Below are positions 1 to 5,994 of a stretch of DNA of 6,238 nucleotides, one piece after another. The translations under genes and the position numbers were made by a program. Source of the stretch: Victivallales bacterium (GTDB lineage: Bacteria; Verrucomicrobiota; Lentisphaeria; Victivallales; JAUVCU01). The notes under the pieces were generated by a model, which worked only from the letters and a program-made list of their open reading frames with translations, did no database searches and had not been told where the DNA came from. Location of the stretch: positions 1-6,238 of the forward strand of contig JAOZMT010000012.1 in NCBI GenBank assembly GCA_029934175.1. The letters are read 5' to 3'. How positions within the stretch are numbered: position 1 is the stretch's first letter; every line of letters begins with the position of its first letter.

Positions 1-112
1 AGCTGTTGTTTGCGCTTTCAGGAAGTTTATTTTTCAGCCGTTTGCAGTATAATTTTAGATATGTTAGTAACTGTTTTTTATGAACTGGTTGAATAGATTG
101 TCATAGAGGAAC

Positions 113-132
113 CGTTAAGCAACGATTTTTTT
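113..132 (+). terminator. Weak candidate intrinsic terminator
   Basis: CGTT (113-116) can pair with AACG (121-124) across the loop AAGC. One base later comes a run of seven T (126-132). The position suits the end of a transcript entering from the left. The stem is only 4 bp, so this is a tentative call. Confidence 0.2.
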
Positions 133-155
133 AAGTTAAAATGAATTTACTTCAG

Positions 156-178
156 ATATTATTTATTGAAAATAATAT
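156..178. repeat. AT-only hairpin, 9-bp perfect stem
   Basis: ATATTATTT (156-164) and AAATAATAT (170-178) are exact reverse complements around a 5-base loop, followed by TAATTTT. It could be a weak terminator of an upstream transcript or simply an AT-rich palindrome. With no G:C pair in the stem, its stability as RNA would be low. Confidence 0.35.
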
Positions 179-272
179 TAATTTTACTCTGCTAAAAACA
201 CTGCGATTTGTGCATTTCGAACTTTAATCTTATCTAAATACTAAAAAAAAGCAATAAAAAAGAGTAAAATTG

Positions 273-301
273 TTGAAAATTATATTAAAAGATAGTATAC
301 T
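273..301 (+). promoter_or_regulatory. Sigma70-type promoter of the pfkA operon
   Basis: TTGAAA (273-278, five of six to the TTGACA consensus) and TATACT (296-301, five of six to TATAAT) are separated by exactly 17 bases. Transcription would start near 308-309, leaving a leader of about 52 bases before the pfkA ATG at 361. This placement also argues against a TTG start at 304, which would lie upstream of the transcript. An 11-bp inverted repeat arm (261-271) ends one base before the -35 box. Confidence 0.65.
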
Positions 302-323
302 CTTTGGAGAGTTCTTTATTAAT

Positions 324-341
324 AAAATTAACAAAATTAAC
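324..341 (+). repeat. Two tandem 9-bp repeats in the pfkA leader
   Basis: AAAATTAAC occurs twice without a gap (324-332 and 333-341), followed by five more A. It lies between the predicted transcription start and the ribosome binding site. The length is compatible with chance in this composition, but an unstructured leader could aid translation. Confidence 0.6.
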
Positions 342-343
342 AA

Positions 344-350
344 AAAGGGA
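344..350 (+). promoter_or_regulatory. Ribosome binding site of pfkA
   Basis: AAAGGGA precedes ATG 361 by 10 bases. It is a less-than-ideal site (GGG rather than GGAG, slightly long spacing), but it is the only purine-rich stretch correctly placed in the predicted leader, and it decides the start. It follows directly on two tandem copies of AAAATTAAC (324-341), which make the leader A/T-rich and unstructured. Confidence 0.5.
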
Positions 351-360
351 AACTGTTTGT

Positions 361-1650
361 ATGAAAGAATTAAATTTAGCTATTGAAAAATTGGGAACAC
401 CATCAATTAAATCACCATTGAAAAATACTTTTTTTGAAAAAAATGGAGCTGCCATTATTACATTAAAGGATATTGAAGAAATTAATAAATATCAAAAATC
501 AAACAAGGAATTTCCAAAATTAGAGAAAGCAGGACCACGAGAAAAAATATATTTTGATCCAGCTTGGTCTAATGCTGCTATTTTAACTGCTGGTGGCTTA
601 TGCCCAGGATTAAATGATGTTGTTAAAGGAATAACGCTTACTCTTAAAAAACGCTACAATGTTCCTATTGTTTATGGTATCCCTTACGGTTTTCGTGGAT
701 TAATTCCAGAATATGGACATCAACCAATTATACTTGATGCTGATACAGTAGATGATATACATGAAGATGGAGGAACAATATTAGGTTCATCTCGTGGCTG
801 GCAAGATGAGAAAATTATGGTTGATACACTCGTTCGCCGTAATATAAATATGTTATTTTGTATTGGAGGAGATGGGACTCTTCGTTGTGCTCATGATGTA
901 GCAAAAGAGGTTAAAAAAAGAGGTTTGTCAATAGCTATTATTGGGATTCCAAAAACAATTGATAATGACATTAGTTTTATAGATAAGACATTTGGTTTTG
1001 AAACTGCGGTTTATGCAACAAATGAAGTAATTACAGCAGCCCATAATGAAGCGAAAGGAGCTTTGAATGGAGTAGGATTAGTGCATTTAATGGGACGAGA
1101 TAGTGGATTTATTTCTGCTTACGCAACTTTAGCCAATTCGCATGTAAACTATTGCTTGGTTCCAGAAGAGTCTTTTTCTTTGAAAGATGGTCTTAGACCT
1201 TTGTTACCTATGTTGAAGAGCAGATTGGAAAATAGACAGCATGCTGTAATAGTTGTGGCTGAGGGTGCTGGTCAAGATTTATTTAAAGGAAGTGAAGTTG
1301 AAAAAGATAAATCAGGAAATGTTTTACATCAAGACATTGGACTTTATTTGAAAAAGAAAATTGCGGAATATGCAAAAGAAGAAGATTTTGAGATTAATTT
1401 AAAATATTTTGATCCTAGTTATTCTATTAGAAGTTTGCCATCACATGGAACCGATGCAGTATTTTGTTTAATGCTTGCACAAAATGCGGTTCATGCAGCA
1501 ATGGCTGGAAAAACTGATATGGTAGTTGGTCATTGGAATGATTCATTCACACATGTTCCAATTCCTGCAGCTACAAGTCAACGCAAAAAAATAGATGTTG
1601 AAGGACCTTTATGGCGTAGTGTTAGTTCTGTAACTTGGCCTGGATACTAG
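361..1650 (+). CDS. pfkA: 6-phosphofructokinase, atypical ATP-dependent (group II, clade X)
   Basis: Phosphorylates fructose 6-phosphate to fructose 1,6-bisphosphate, the committing step of glycolysis, in the cytoplasm. The 429-residue product shows the family motifs in order: TAGGLCPGLND (76-86), the GGTILGSSRG loop (137-146), GGDGT (169-173), PKTIDND (197-203, with the catalytic Asp expected at 201), MGRDSG (244-249), PEE (268-270) and the EGAGQD segment (301-306). Gly172 in GGDG is the residue associated with ATP use; pyrophosphate enzymes usually have Asp there. Lys198 in PKTIDND is typical of pyrophosphate-type enzymes. From family knowledge, this mixed signature marks clade X enzymes, which use ATP and lack classical allosteric control. 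I chose ATG 361 because a weak AAAGGGA site (344-350) lies 10 bases upstream. An in-frame TTG at 304 would add 19 residues but precedes the predicted transcript start. It is first in an operon with the gene at 1655. Confidence 0.94.
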   Translation: MKELNLAIEKLGTPSIKSPLKNTFFEKNGAAIITLKDIEEINKYQKSNKEFPKLEKAGPREKIYFDPAWSNAAILTAGGLCPGLNDVVKGITLTLKKRYNVPIVYGIPYGFRGLIPEYGHQPIILDADTVDDIHEDGGTILGSSRGWQDEKIMVDTLVRRNINMLFCIGGDGTLRCAHDVAKEVKKRGLSIAIIGIPKTIDNDISFIDKTFGFETAVYATNEVITAAHNEAKGALNGVGLVHLMGRDSGFISAYATLANSHVNYCLVPEESFSLKDGLRPLLPMLKSRLENRQHAVIVVAEGAGQDLFKGSEVEKDKSGNVLHQDIGLYLKKKIAEYAKEEDFEINLKYFDPSYSIRSLPSHGTDAVFCLMLAQNAVHAAMAGKTDMVVGHWNDSFTHVPIPAATSQRKKIDVEGPLWRSVSSVTWPGY

Positions 1651-1654
1651 AAAT

Positions 1655-3304
1655 ATGTATATTCTTGGAATACATACAGGGGCGAGTGCAAATGCCTCTA
1701 TTGTTGAAGATGATAACTTCCTTGCATTTTGCAAGGAAGAGTCTATTTCAAGAATTAAAGATGATGGTTGTAGATTTAATTTAATGTGTATTGATGATGT
1801 TATAGCATCGGCAAATATCAAACGAGATAAAATTGGCTTAGTCATAATATCTGCCCCTCATCTTCCTAAAGATTGTATATCTATAGATAAAAACAATGCT
1901 GATATATTAGAAAGGTTTAATGAGAGTTCTGATACAGTTAATTTGTTGCAACTTGTTAAAGGTAGTCCAGAAATTCAGGTATCAAATATTATAAATACAA
2001 CTTCTTTACAAAAAAGGTTAGGTCTGTCAAAAAATTGTCAGATATTAATAGTAGATAATTTAAAGTCTCATATATTATCTACAAATAATTTTATAAAAAC
2101 GAGTGAACCTATTTTACATATATGTTGTGATTACAACAAAAATTTTCCAGATACCAAAATATATTATTCAAATAAAGAATCTTTTAGTATTATAAACACT
2201 AAAAAGTTATCTGAGAACAATGGAATTGCATGTTTTTGGGATTCTGCAATTAATTTACTAGGAGTAGATTTTGATATATTCACAGATTATGCAAATCAAG
2301 GAGAAAATAGGCTTGGAAATGATTTATATGATTTCTTTTCTCTAGAAGATGGTGTAATTGTTAATATTAACAATTTAGATTTTTCTGATGTATTTGCACA
2401 GTTCGCAACTAAGTTAACAGTATATGATTTTGCTGCATCTATTCAGTATGCTATTGAGAAAGTTATGAAAGATTTTTTCTTGTATTGGATAGAAAAGACA
2501 CAAGTGTCTAGAATTAGCCTTTCAGGTTCTCTGTTTTTAAATCCTAGCTTAAATGCTATGGTTGCTAGCTTAGAAAATATAAAAGAGATATATACTTCTC
2601 CAATTAATCATACAAGTTATTTATCAGTAGGAAATTGTCTCTTTGGTCATCTTGCAAAATTTGGAAATAATATAAATGCGGAAAATATAAAAAATATTTA
2701 TTGTGGAAAAGCTTTTCCAATTGAGATATTAGAAGGCTATATAGAAAAATATAAATTCAGTCTTAAAAGGCATTCAGATGTTCCTACAGTAGTTTCTATG
2801 CTTATTAGTAATAATTATATAGGAGCTGTTCTATGTGAAAATATTAAAAATGATATAGAAGGAAAACTTGTCAATTCTATAATAGCTACACCACATCTAT
2901 CAAACTTTGTGGAACTTATCTATGAACGACTAGGACAACTGGAAGGAACCGTGTTTAATACTATTTTCCTTAAAAATGATTTTCAAGCAAGTGGGATGAA
3001 TTTAAAAACTTTTAATAATATTCCTATAAGAATTAATGAAGATTTCAAAACCAAAACTCCATTGATTGTGAGAGCGGATGATACAGTGTTAGCTAAAATT
3101 ATTGAAAATGAAGAAAGTCTTTTAGTTTATATAATGAAGAAATACTATGAATTTTCTGGAGGAACAGTTCTAATAAATAAAGAATTAACTCATGAAGGTC
3201 GTGGAGCTATTAGAAACCCTTTATTGGCATTAAAATTATTATCTGATGGAAAAATAGATTTTATTGCTTATAAGAATGGATTAATCTTTAAGGATGGATT
3301 TTAA
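1655..3304 (+). CDS. Degenerate NodU/CmcH-family carbamoyltransferase homologue (probable pseudoenzyme)
   Basis: The 549-residue protein follows the two-domain plan of O-carbamoyltransferases (NodU, CmcH, TobZ). An N-terminal Kae1-like ASKHA domain (about 3-340) opens with ILGIHTGASANASIV and KEESISRIKDD (27-37), echoing the family's EERxSRxKxD. It later has SGSLFLNPSLN (290-300), matching the family's GGVxLNxxxN. A C-terminal domain (about 347-549) ends in the NTSFN-region equivalent (INKELTHEGRGAI, 507-519). Key signatures are eroded: the HHxxHA metal motif reads NLKSHI (135-140), the Asp of PxxxDxG is Thr320, and the usually invariant EFGPRALGxRSI stretch is replaced around 395-410. Transfer of carbamoyl groups is therefore unlikely, and I infer a binding or regulatory role. 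ATG 1655 is 4 bases after the pfkA stop. An in-frame TAA at 1631 rules out a longer protein except for a CTG at 1640. There is only a weak GGA (1642-1644), which suggests translational coupling to pfkA. The reading frame is intact, so it is not a decaying pseudogene. The fold assignment is from motif reading alone. Confidence 0.72.
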   Translation: MYILGIHTGASANASIVEDDNFLAFCKEESISRIKDDGCRFNLMCIDDVIASANIKRDKIGLVIISAPHLPKDCISIDKNNADILERFNESSDTVNLLQLVKGSPEIQVSNIINTTSLQKRLGLSKNCQILIVDNLKSHILSTNNFIKTSEPILHICCDYNKNFPDTKIYYSNKESFSIINTKKLSENNGIACFWDSAINLLGVDFDIFTDYANQGENRLGNDLYDFFSLEDGVIVNINNLDFSDVFAQFATKLTVYDFAASIQYAIEKVMKDFFLYWIEKTQVSRISLSGSLFLNPSLNAMVASLENIKEIYTSPINHTSYLSVGNCLFGHLAKFGNNINAENIKNIYCGKAFPIEILEGYIEKYKFSLKRHSDVPTVVSMLISNNYIGAVLCENIKNDIEGKLVNSIIATPHLSNFVELIYERLGQLEGTVFNTIFLKNDFQASGMNLKTFNNIPIRINEDFKTKTPLIVRADDTVLAKIIENEESLLVYIMKKYYEFSGGTVLINKELTHEGRGAIRNPLLALKLLSDGKIDFIAYKNGLIFKDGF

Positions 3305-3392
3305 CTTTATCTTATTGAAATACAAATAAATATAATTAATATTCTTGCTTCTTTTAATAAGTTTCAATTAAAAAAAAACTAAAAAAAATAGT

Positions 3393-3410
3393 AAAAAACT
3401 TGTTTTTTTT
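3393..3410 (+). terminator. Weak candidate terminator after the pfkA operon
   Basis: Six A (3393-3398), the tetraloop-like CTTG (3399-3402) and eight T (3403-3410) can form a short A:U hairpin with a few extra U. CUUG is a known stable tetraloop, but the stem has no G:C pair. Nothing better is present between 3305 and the tRNA. A longer pairing, ATTGAAA (3314-3320) with TTTCAAT (3362-3368), is followed by A-runs instead of T-runs. Confidence 0.25.
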
Positions 3411-3427
3411 GAATTATGAAGTAAATT
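3400..3427 (+). promoter_or_regulatory. Tentative promoter of the tRNA gene
   Basis: TTGTTT (3400-3405) and TAAATT (3422-3427) are 16 bases apart, each four of six to consensus. Transcription would begin near 3434, about 20 bases before the mature tRNA, at the edge of a 14-bp palindrome. The surroundings are so AT-rich that this match is weak. The tRNA may instead be co-transcribed from upstream. Confidence 0.3.
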
Positions 3428-3433
3428 ATGAAG

Positions 3434-3447
3434 ACCTTTTAAAAGGT
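3434..3447. repeat. 14-bp perfect palindrome in the tRNA leader
   Basis: ACCTTTTAAAAGGT is an exact palindrome centred between 3440 and 3441, ending 8 bases before the first tRNA base. It coincides with the predicted start of transcription. It could be a protein binding site, or a leader hairpin affecting 5' processing; chance cannot be excluded. Confidence 0.7.
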
Positions 3448-3455
3448 ATCAATGC

Positions 3456-3530
3456 TCCGACATAGCTCAGCGGTAGAGTAGGTGGCTGTTAACCACTTGG
3501 TCGTTGGTTCGAATCCAACTGTCGGAGCCA
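3456..3530 (+). tRNA. tRNA-Asn, anticodon GTT
   Basis: All stems of the cloverleaf pair. The acceptor TCCGACA (3456-3462) pairs with TGTCGGA (3520-3526), followed by discriminator G 3527 and genome-encoded CCA (3528-3530). The D stem is GCTC/GAGT with a short 7-base loop. The anticodon stem GGTGG/CCACT (3481-3485 and 3493-3497, closed by one G-T pair) holds the loop CTGTTAA with anticodon GTT at 3488-3490. The variable loop has 5 bases. The T stem is GTTGG/CCAAC with loop TTCGAAT (3508-3514). Anticodon GTT and discriminator G identify asparagine, reading AAC and AAT. It stands alone between two protein operons. Confidence 0.98.
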
Positions 3531-3537
3531 TTTTTTT
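3531..3537 (+). terminator. T-run directly after the tRNA
   Basis: Seven T follow the CCA end without a gap, and no separate hairpin precedes them. The tRNA acceptor/T-arm helix may serve as the stem for termination, or the run may only be part of the AT-rich spacer. Confidence 0.35.
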
Positions 3538-3596
3538 GTCTTAATTTTTCTATTCTAAACTAAAATTCAAAACCTTTACTTTTTAATCCACAAAAA

Positions 3597-3616
3597 ATTA
3601 AAGATTAATCTTTAAT
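3597..3616. promoter_or_regulatory. 20-bp perfect palindrome, candidate operator upstream of ptsP
   Basis: The sequence ATTAAAGATTAATCTTTAAT is an exact 20-bp palindrome ending 8 bases before the -35 box of the ptsP promoter, a typical place for a dimeric regulator to bind. As RNA it would fold into an 8-bp stem with a TTAA loop, but on the + strand an A-run, not a T-run, follows, so it is not a + strand terminator. On the - strand a T-run follows the hairpin, but no gene there would need it. Confidence 0.45.
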
Positions 3617-3624
3617 AAAAAGAC

Positions 3625-3652
3625 TTGATTTAATTTGTTTTTATATTATATT
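3625..3652 (+). promoter_or_regulatory. Sigma70-type promoter of ptsP
   Basis: TTGATT (3625-3630) and TATATT (3647-3652, five of six to consensus) are 16 bases apart. Transcription would begin near 3659, giving a short leader of about 27 bases with a strong ribosome binding site. Overlapping AT-rich alternatives for the -10 box exist, so exact boundaries are uncertain. Confidence 0.5.
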
Positions 3653-3673
3653 AATATTTTGAATCTTATGAAC

Positions 3674-3680
3674 AAGGAGG
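3674..3680 (+). promoter_or_regulatory. Strong ribosome binding site of ptsP
   Basis: AAGGAGG lies 5 bases before ATG 3686, a near-complete match to the 16S rRNA 3' end. It fixes the ptsP start and is much stronger than the sites of pfkA and the gene at 1655. Confidence 0.85.
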
Positions 3681-3685
3681 AATAA

Positions 3686-5977
3686 ATGATAGATAAACTA
3701 CTAAATATTTTAAAAGACATATCTGAAATAATAGCAGAAAACAATGATTGTAACCAAGCTTTAACTGAAATTGTAAATTTACTTGCAAAAGACTTAGATG
3801 TTAATGTATGTTCAATATATGTCCATAATAAACAAAATAATACTTTGGTTCTTAGTGCTAGTTTTGGATTGAAAGATATTTCTAATATTTCGATGAATGT
3901 TGGAGAAGGTTTAACAGGCACTTCCTTTGAAACTAGAAAAATCCTTAACATTAACGAACCTAAAAAACATCCTAAGTTTAAATTTTTTAAAAATTCTGGA
4001 GAAAAACTATTTAAATCTTATTTAGCAGTGCCTTTATCTGTTGGTGGAGTTTGCGTTGGGATAATTGTTATACAAAGAGAAAACGCTGAAAAGTTTGATA
4101 ATTACACTACTGATATGGTTAAATCTCTAAGTACACAATTAGGTAATTTAATTTTAAATACACAAATCATAAAAGAATTAAGTGAAAAGTCTACTAAACC
4201 AAAAAATATAGTAAAAGAAGGATTATCTCTCAATGTGCGTGGTATTCCTGCTAATAATGGAATAGCTAAAGGAAAGGCATACATTTTTGAATCTCGTAAC
4301 TATTTTAAAGAAATATATCATCAAACACATAGCGATGTAAAAAAAGAGTTAGATATTTTTGATAAGGCTATAAAATTATCTATACAAAAAACTTTAGATT
4401 TAGAAAATAAAGCGTTATCATTAATATCTGAAGCAGATGCATCTATTTTCAATGTTCATCTACTTTTTCTTGAAGATAAATCCTTAATAAATACGATAAA
4501 AAAAGAAATTTCAGAGAATGATCATTCGATAGAGTTTAGTATAAAAATTGCTTACAATGAATATAAAAAAAGATTTAAGAAATTAAAAGATAGTTCATTT
4601 AGAGATAAAATAATGGACATAAAAGATACGCTTTTAAGGTTAGTTGAATCAACGAAAGAGATTCGGTTTGGATCAAACAATCCACTACTGCATTTAACAA
4701 ATATTGTTTCTCCTAGAATTTTAATTGCAGCGGAATTGTTGCCTTCTGATTTGATTAGAATGCCTATTGATAATATTGCTGGAATAATCTGTGAAAAAGG
4801 AGGAATTACTGCACATGTCGCAATTCTTGCAAAAGCCCTTGATATTCCTGCATTGTTAGGTGTTAAAAATATTACTCAAAATGTTAAAAAGTATGATGAA
4901 GTTCTTTTAGATTGTTTTACAGGGCTTGCATATATAAGACCAGATAAAACTATAAAAGATGAATTTAAAGAAATGACAATAGGTCGTCCATTAGCTGGGA
5001 ATATAGATTTGACTCCTGCAATAACAACAGATGGAATTAGAATAAATTTAAGAGGTAATGTTTCACTTGTTTGTGAAATTGATAAATTGAAAGAATATGG
5101 AGCGGAAGGAATAGGATTATATAGAACTGAGTTTTTATATATGATAAGAGATCATTTGCCTTCTGAACAAGAGCAAATTAATGTTTATTCTAAAATTTTA
5201 CAATCCTCAGGTGGTGAACCTGTTACACTTCGTGTTTTAGATTGTGGTTCTGATAAGCCAATACCATATTTTTCTTCAATAAAAGAAGACAATCCAGCTT
5301 TAGGAAATAGAGGAACCCGCCTTTTACTATCTAATGAAGATATGTTCATAACTCATTTACGAGCTATTTTGCGTGCTGGAGTTTATGGAAATCTCAAATT
5401 GAACTTCCCTATGATTTCATCTTTACAAGAATTGCAATATATAAAACTTATTCTTAAGAAAGTGGAAGAACAATTGCATGAAGAAAACATAGAGCATTCA
5501 GAGAACTATGAAATTGGTATAATGGTTGAAGTTCCTTCTGTTGCTTTAAGTCTTGATAAATTTCTCCCACATATTGATTTTATTAGTATTGGAACAAATG
5601 ATTTATTACAATATTTATATGCCGCAGATAGGGGAAACGACTCTGTGTCTCAATTAAGTGAATTTTTTGAACCTTTTTTCTTGAAAATTCTTTTTGATAT
5701 GGGGCATACGATGAAAAAATATCCAAATAAATCTATAAGCATTTGTGGAGAAATTGCGAGTAATGCAAATGCTATTCCTTTTCTTATAGGAGCTGGGATT
5801 TATGATTTAAGTATTACATTAAAACTTATTCCAAACATAAAGAAAACAATTAAACTTTTTTCTGTCGAAGAGTGTGAAAATATAATAAAAAAAGCTATTC
5901 AAATGCAGTCAGCATCTGAAGTTAAACAATTTATTGAACAAATAGTTCAAGATAAAAATAATAAAAAGATTCAGTAG
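3686..5977 (+). CDS. ptsP: PEP-protein phosphotransferase PtsP (enzyme I-Ntr) with N-terminal GAF domain
   Basis: Takes phosphate from phosphoenolpyruvate onto a histidine and passes it to an HPr/NPr-type carrier, in the cytoplasm. The 763 residues are close to the usual length of PtsP; ordinary enzyme I is about 570. Residues 1-160 form a GAF sensor domain (GEGLTGTSFE 73-82, SYLAVPLSVGG 111-121), followed by a linker. The EI N-terminal, HPr-binding domain (about 185-330) comes next. The phosphohistidine swivel segment GGITAHVAILAKALDIPAL (372-390) places the phosphorylated His at 377. The C-terminal PEP-binding barrel (about 445-730) has GLYRTEFLYM (477-486, Arg480), LRVLDCGSDKP (515-525, Arg516), NPALGNRGTRL (536-546), GIMVEVP (611-617, Glu615), SIGTNDL (634-640, Asn638, Asp639), ADRGND (647-652) and catalytic Cys687 in CGE. 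All residues needed for phosphotransfer appear present. In proteobacteria the GAF domain senses nitrogen status; the ligand here is unknown. No HPr, NPr or EIIA gene is nearby. It has its own promoter and a strong AAGGAGG site. Confidence 0.95.
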   Translation: MIDKLLNILKDISEIIAENNDCNQALTEIVNLLAKDLDVNVCSIYVHNKQNNTLVLSASFGLKDISNISMNVGEGLTGTSFETRKILNINEPKKHPKFKFFKNSGEKLFKSYLAVPLSVGGVCVGIIVIQRENAEKFDNYTTDMVKSLSTQLGNLILNTQIIKELSEKSTKPKNIVKEGLSLNVRGIPANNGIAKGKAYIFESRNYFKEIYHQTHSDVKKELDIFDKAIKLSIQKTLDLENKALSLISEADASIFNVHLLFLEDKSLINTIKKEISENDHSIEFSIKIAYNEYKKRFKKLKDSSFRDKIMDIKDTLLRLVESTKEIRFGSNNPLLHLTNIVSPRILIAAELLPSDLIRMPIDNIAGIICEKGGITAHVAILAKALDIPALLGVKNITQNVKKYDEVLLDCFTGLAYIRPDKTIKDEFKEMTIGRPLAGNIDLTPAITTDGIRINLRGNVSLVCEIDKLKEYGAEGIGLYRTEFLYMIRDHLPSEQEQINVYSKILQSSGGEPVTLRVLDCGSDKPIPYFSSIKEDNPALGNRGTRLLLSNEDMFITHLRAILRAGVYGNLKLNFPMISSLQELQYIKLILKKVEEQLHEENIEHSENYEIGIMVEVPSVALSLDKFLPHIDFISIGTNDLLQYLYAADRGNDSVSQLSEFFEPFFLKILFDMGHTMKKYPNKSISICGEIASNANAIPFLIGAGIYDLSITLKLIPNIKKTIKLFSVEECENIIKKAIQMQSASEVKQFIEQIVQDKNNKKIQ

Positions 5978-5994
5978 ATTTCCACAAAATAGAC

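Larger units (their letters stand above)
1..272. other. Upstream non-coding stretch, no supported gene
   Basis: I see no convincing gene here. One forward frame is open from the left edge to a TAG at 94-96, and another to a TAA at 50-52. Neither short peptide is recognisable, so a 3' tail of an upstream gene is possible but unsupported. The first ~120 bases look less AT-rich than the rest. The remainder is strongly AT-rich and contains a weak hairpin with a T-run (113-132), an AT-only hairpin (156-178) and an 11-bp inverted repeat pair (180-190 and 261-271). The reverse strand shows no start codon with an open frame running out of the edge. Confidence 0.5.

Noticed and set aside
48..53. Perfect TATAAT near the left edge
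   Set aside because: No adequate -35 box lies 16-18 bases upstream (best is TTTATT), and no gene follows for 300 bases. One exact hexamer is expected often in such AT-rich sequence.
1..96. Open forward frame from the left edge to TAG 94-96, as a possible 3' end of an upstream gene
   Set aside because: The roughly 31 residues are not recognisable, other frames are also open from the edge for shorter lengths, and composition gives no clear coding signal.
304..360. TTG-initiated 19-residue extension of pfkA
   Set aside because: The TTG lies upstream of the predicted transcription start and the added residues look like translated AT-rich leader. ATG 361 has an acceptable ribosome site.
1609..1845. 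Reverse-strand open frame of 78 codons
   Set aside because: It overlaps the end of pfkA and the start of the carbamoyltransferase-like gene antisense, has no recognisable protein and is explained by the coding bias of the real genes.
3646..3951. Reverse-strand open frame of 101 codons
   Set aside because: It lies antisense to the well-supported GAF domain of ptsP, and its product matches nothing recognisable.
4102..4284. Reverse-strand open frame of 60 codons
   Set aside because: It is fully antisense to ptsP, short, and lacks any recognisable motif.
5934..5950. TTGAAC-5-GTTCAA inverted repeat near the 3' end of ptsP
   Set aside because: The 6-bp arms lie inside a coding region in a normal protein context, with no T-run after them; easily explained by chance.
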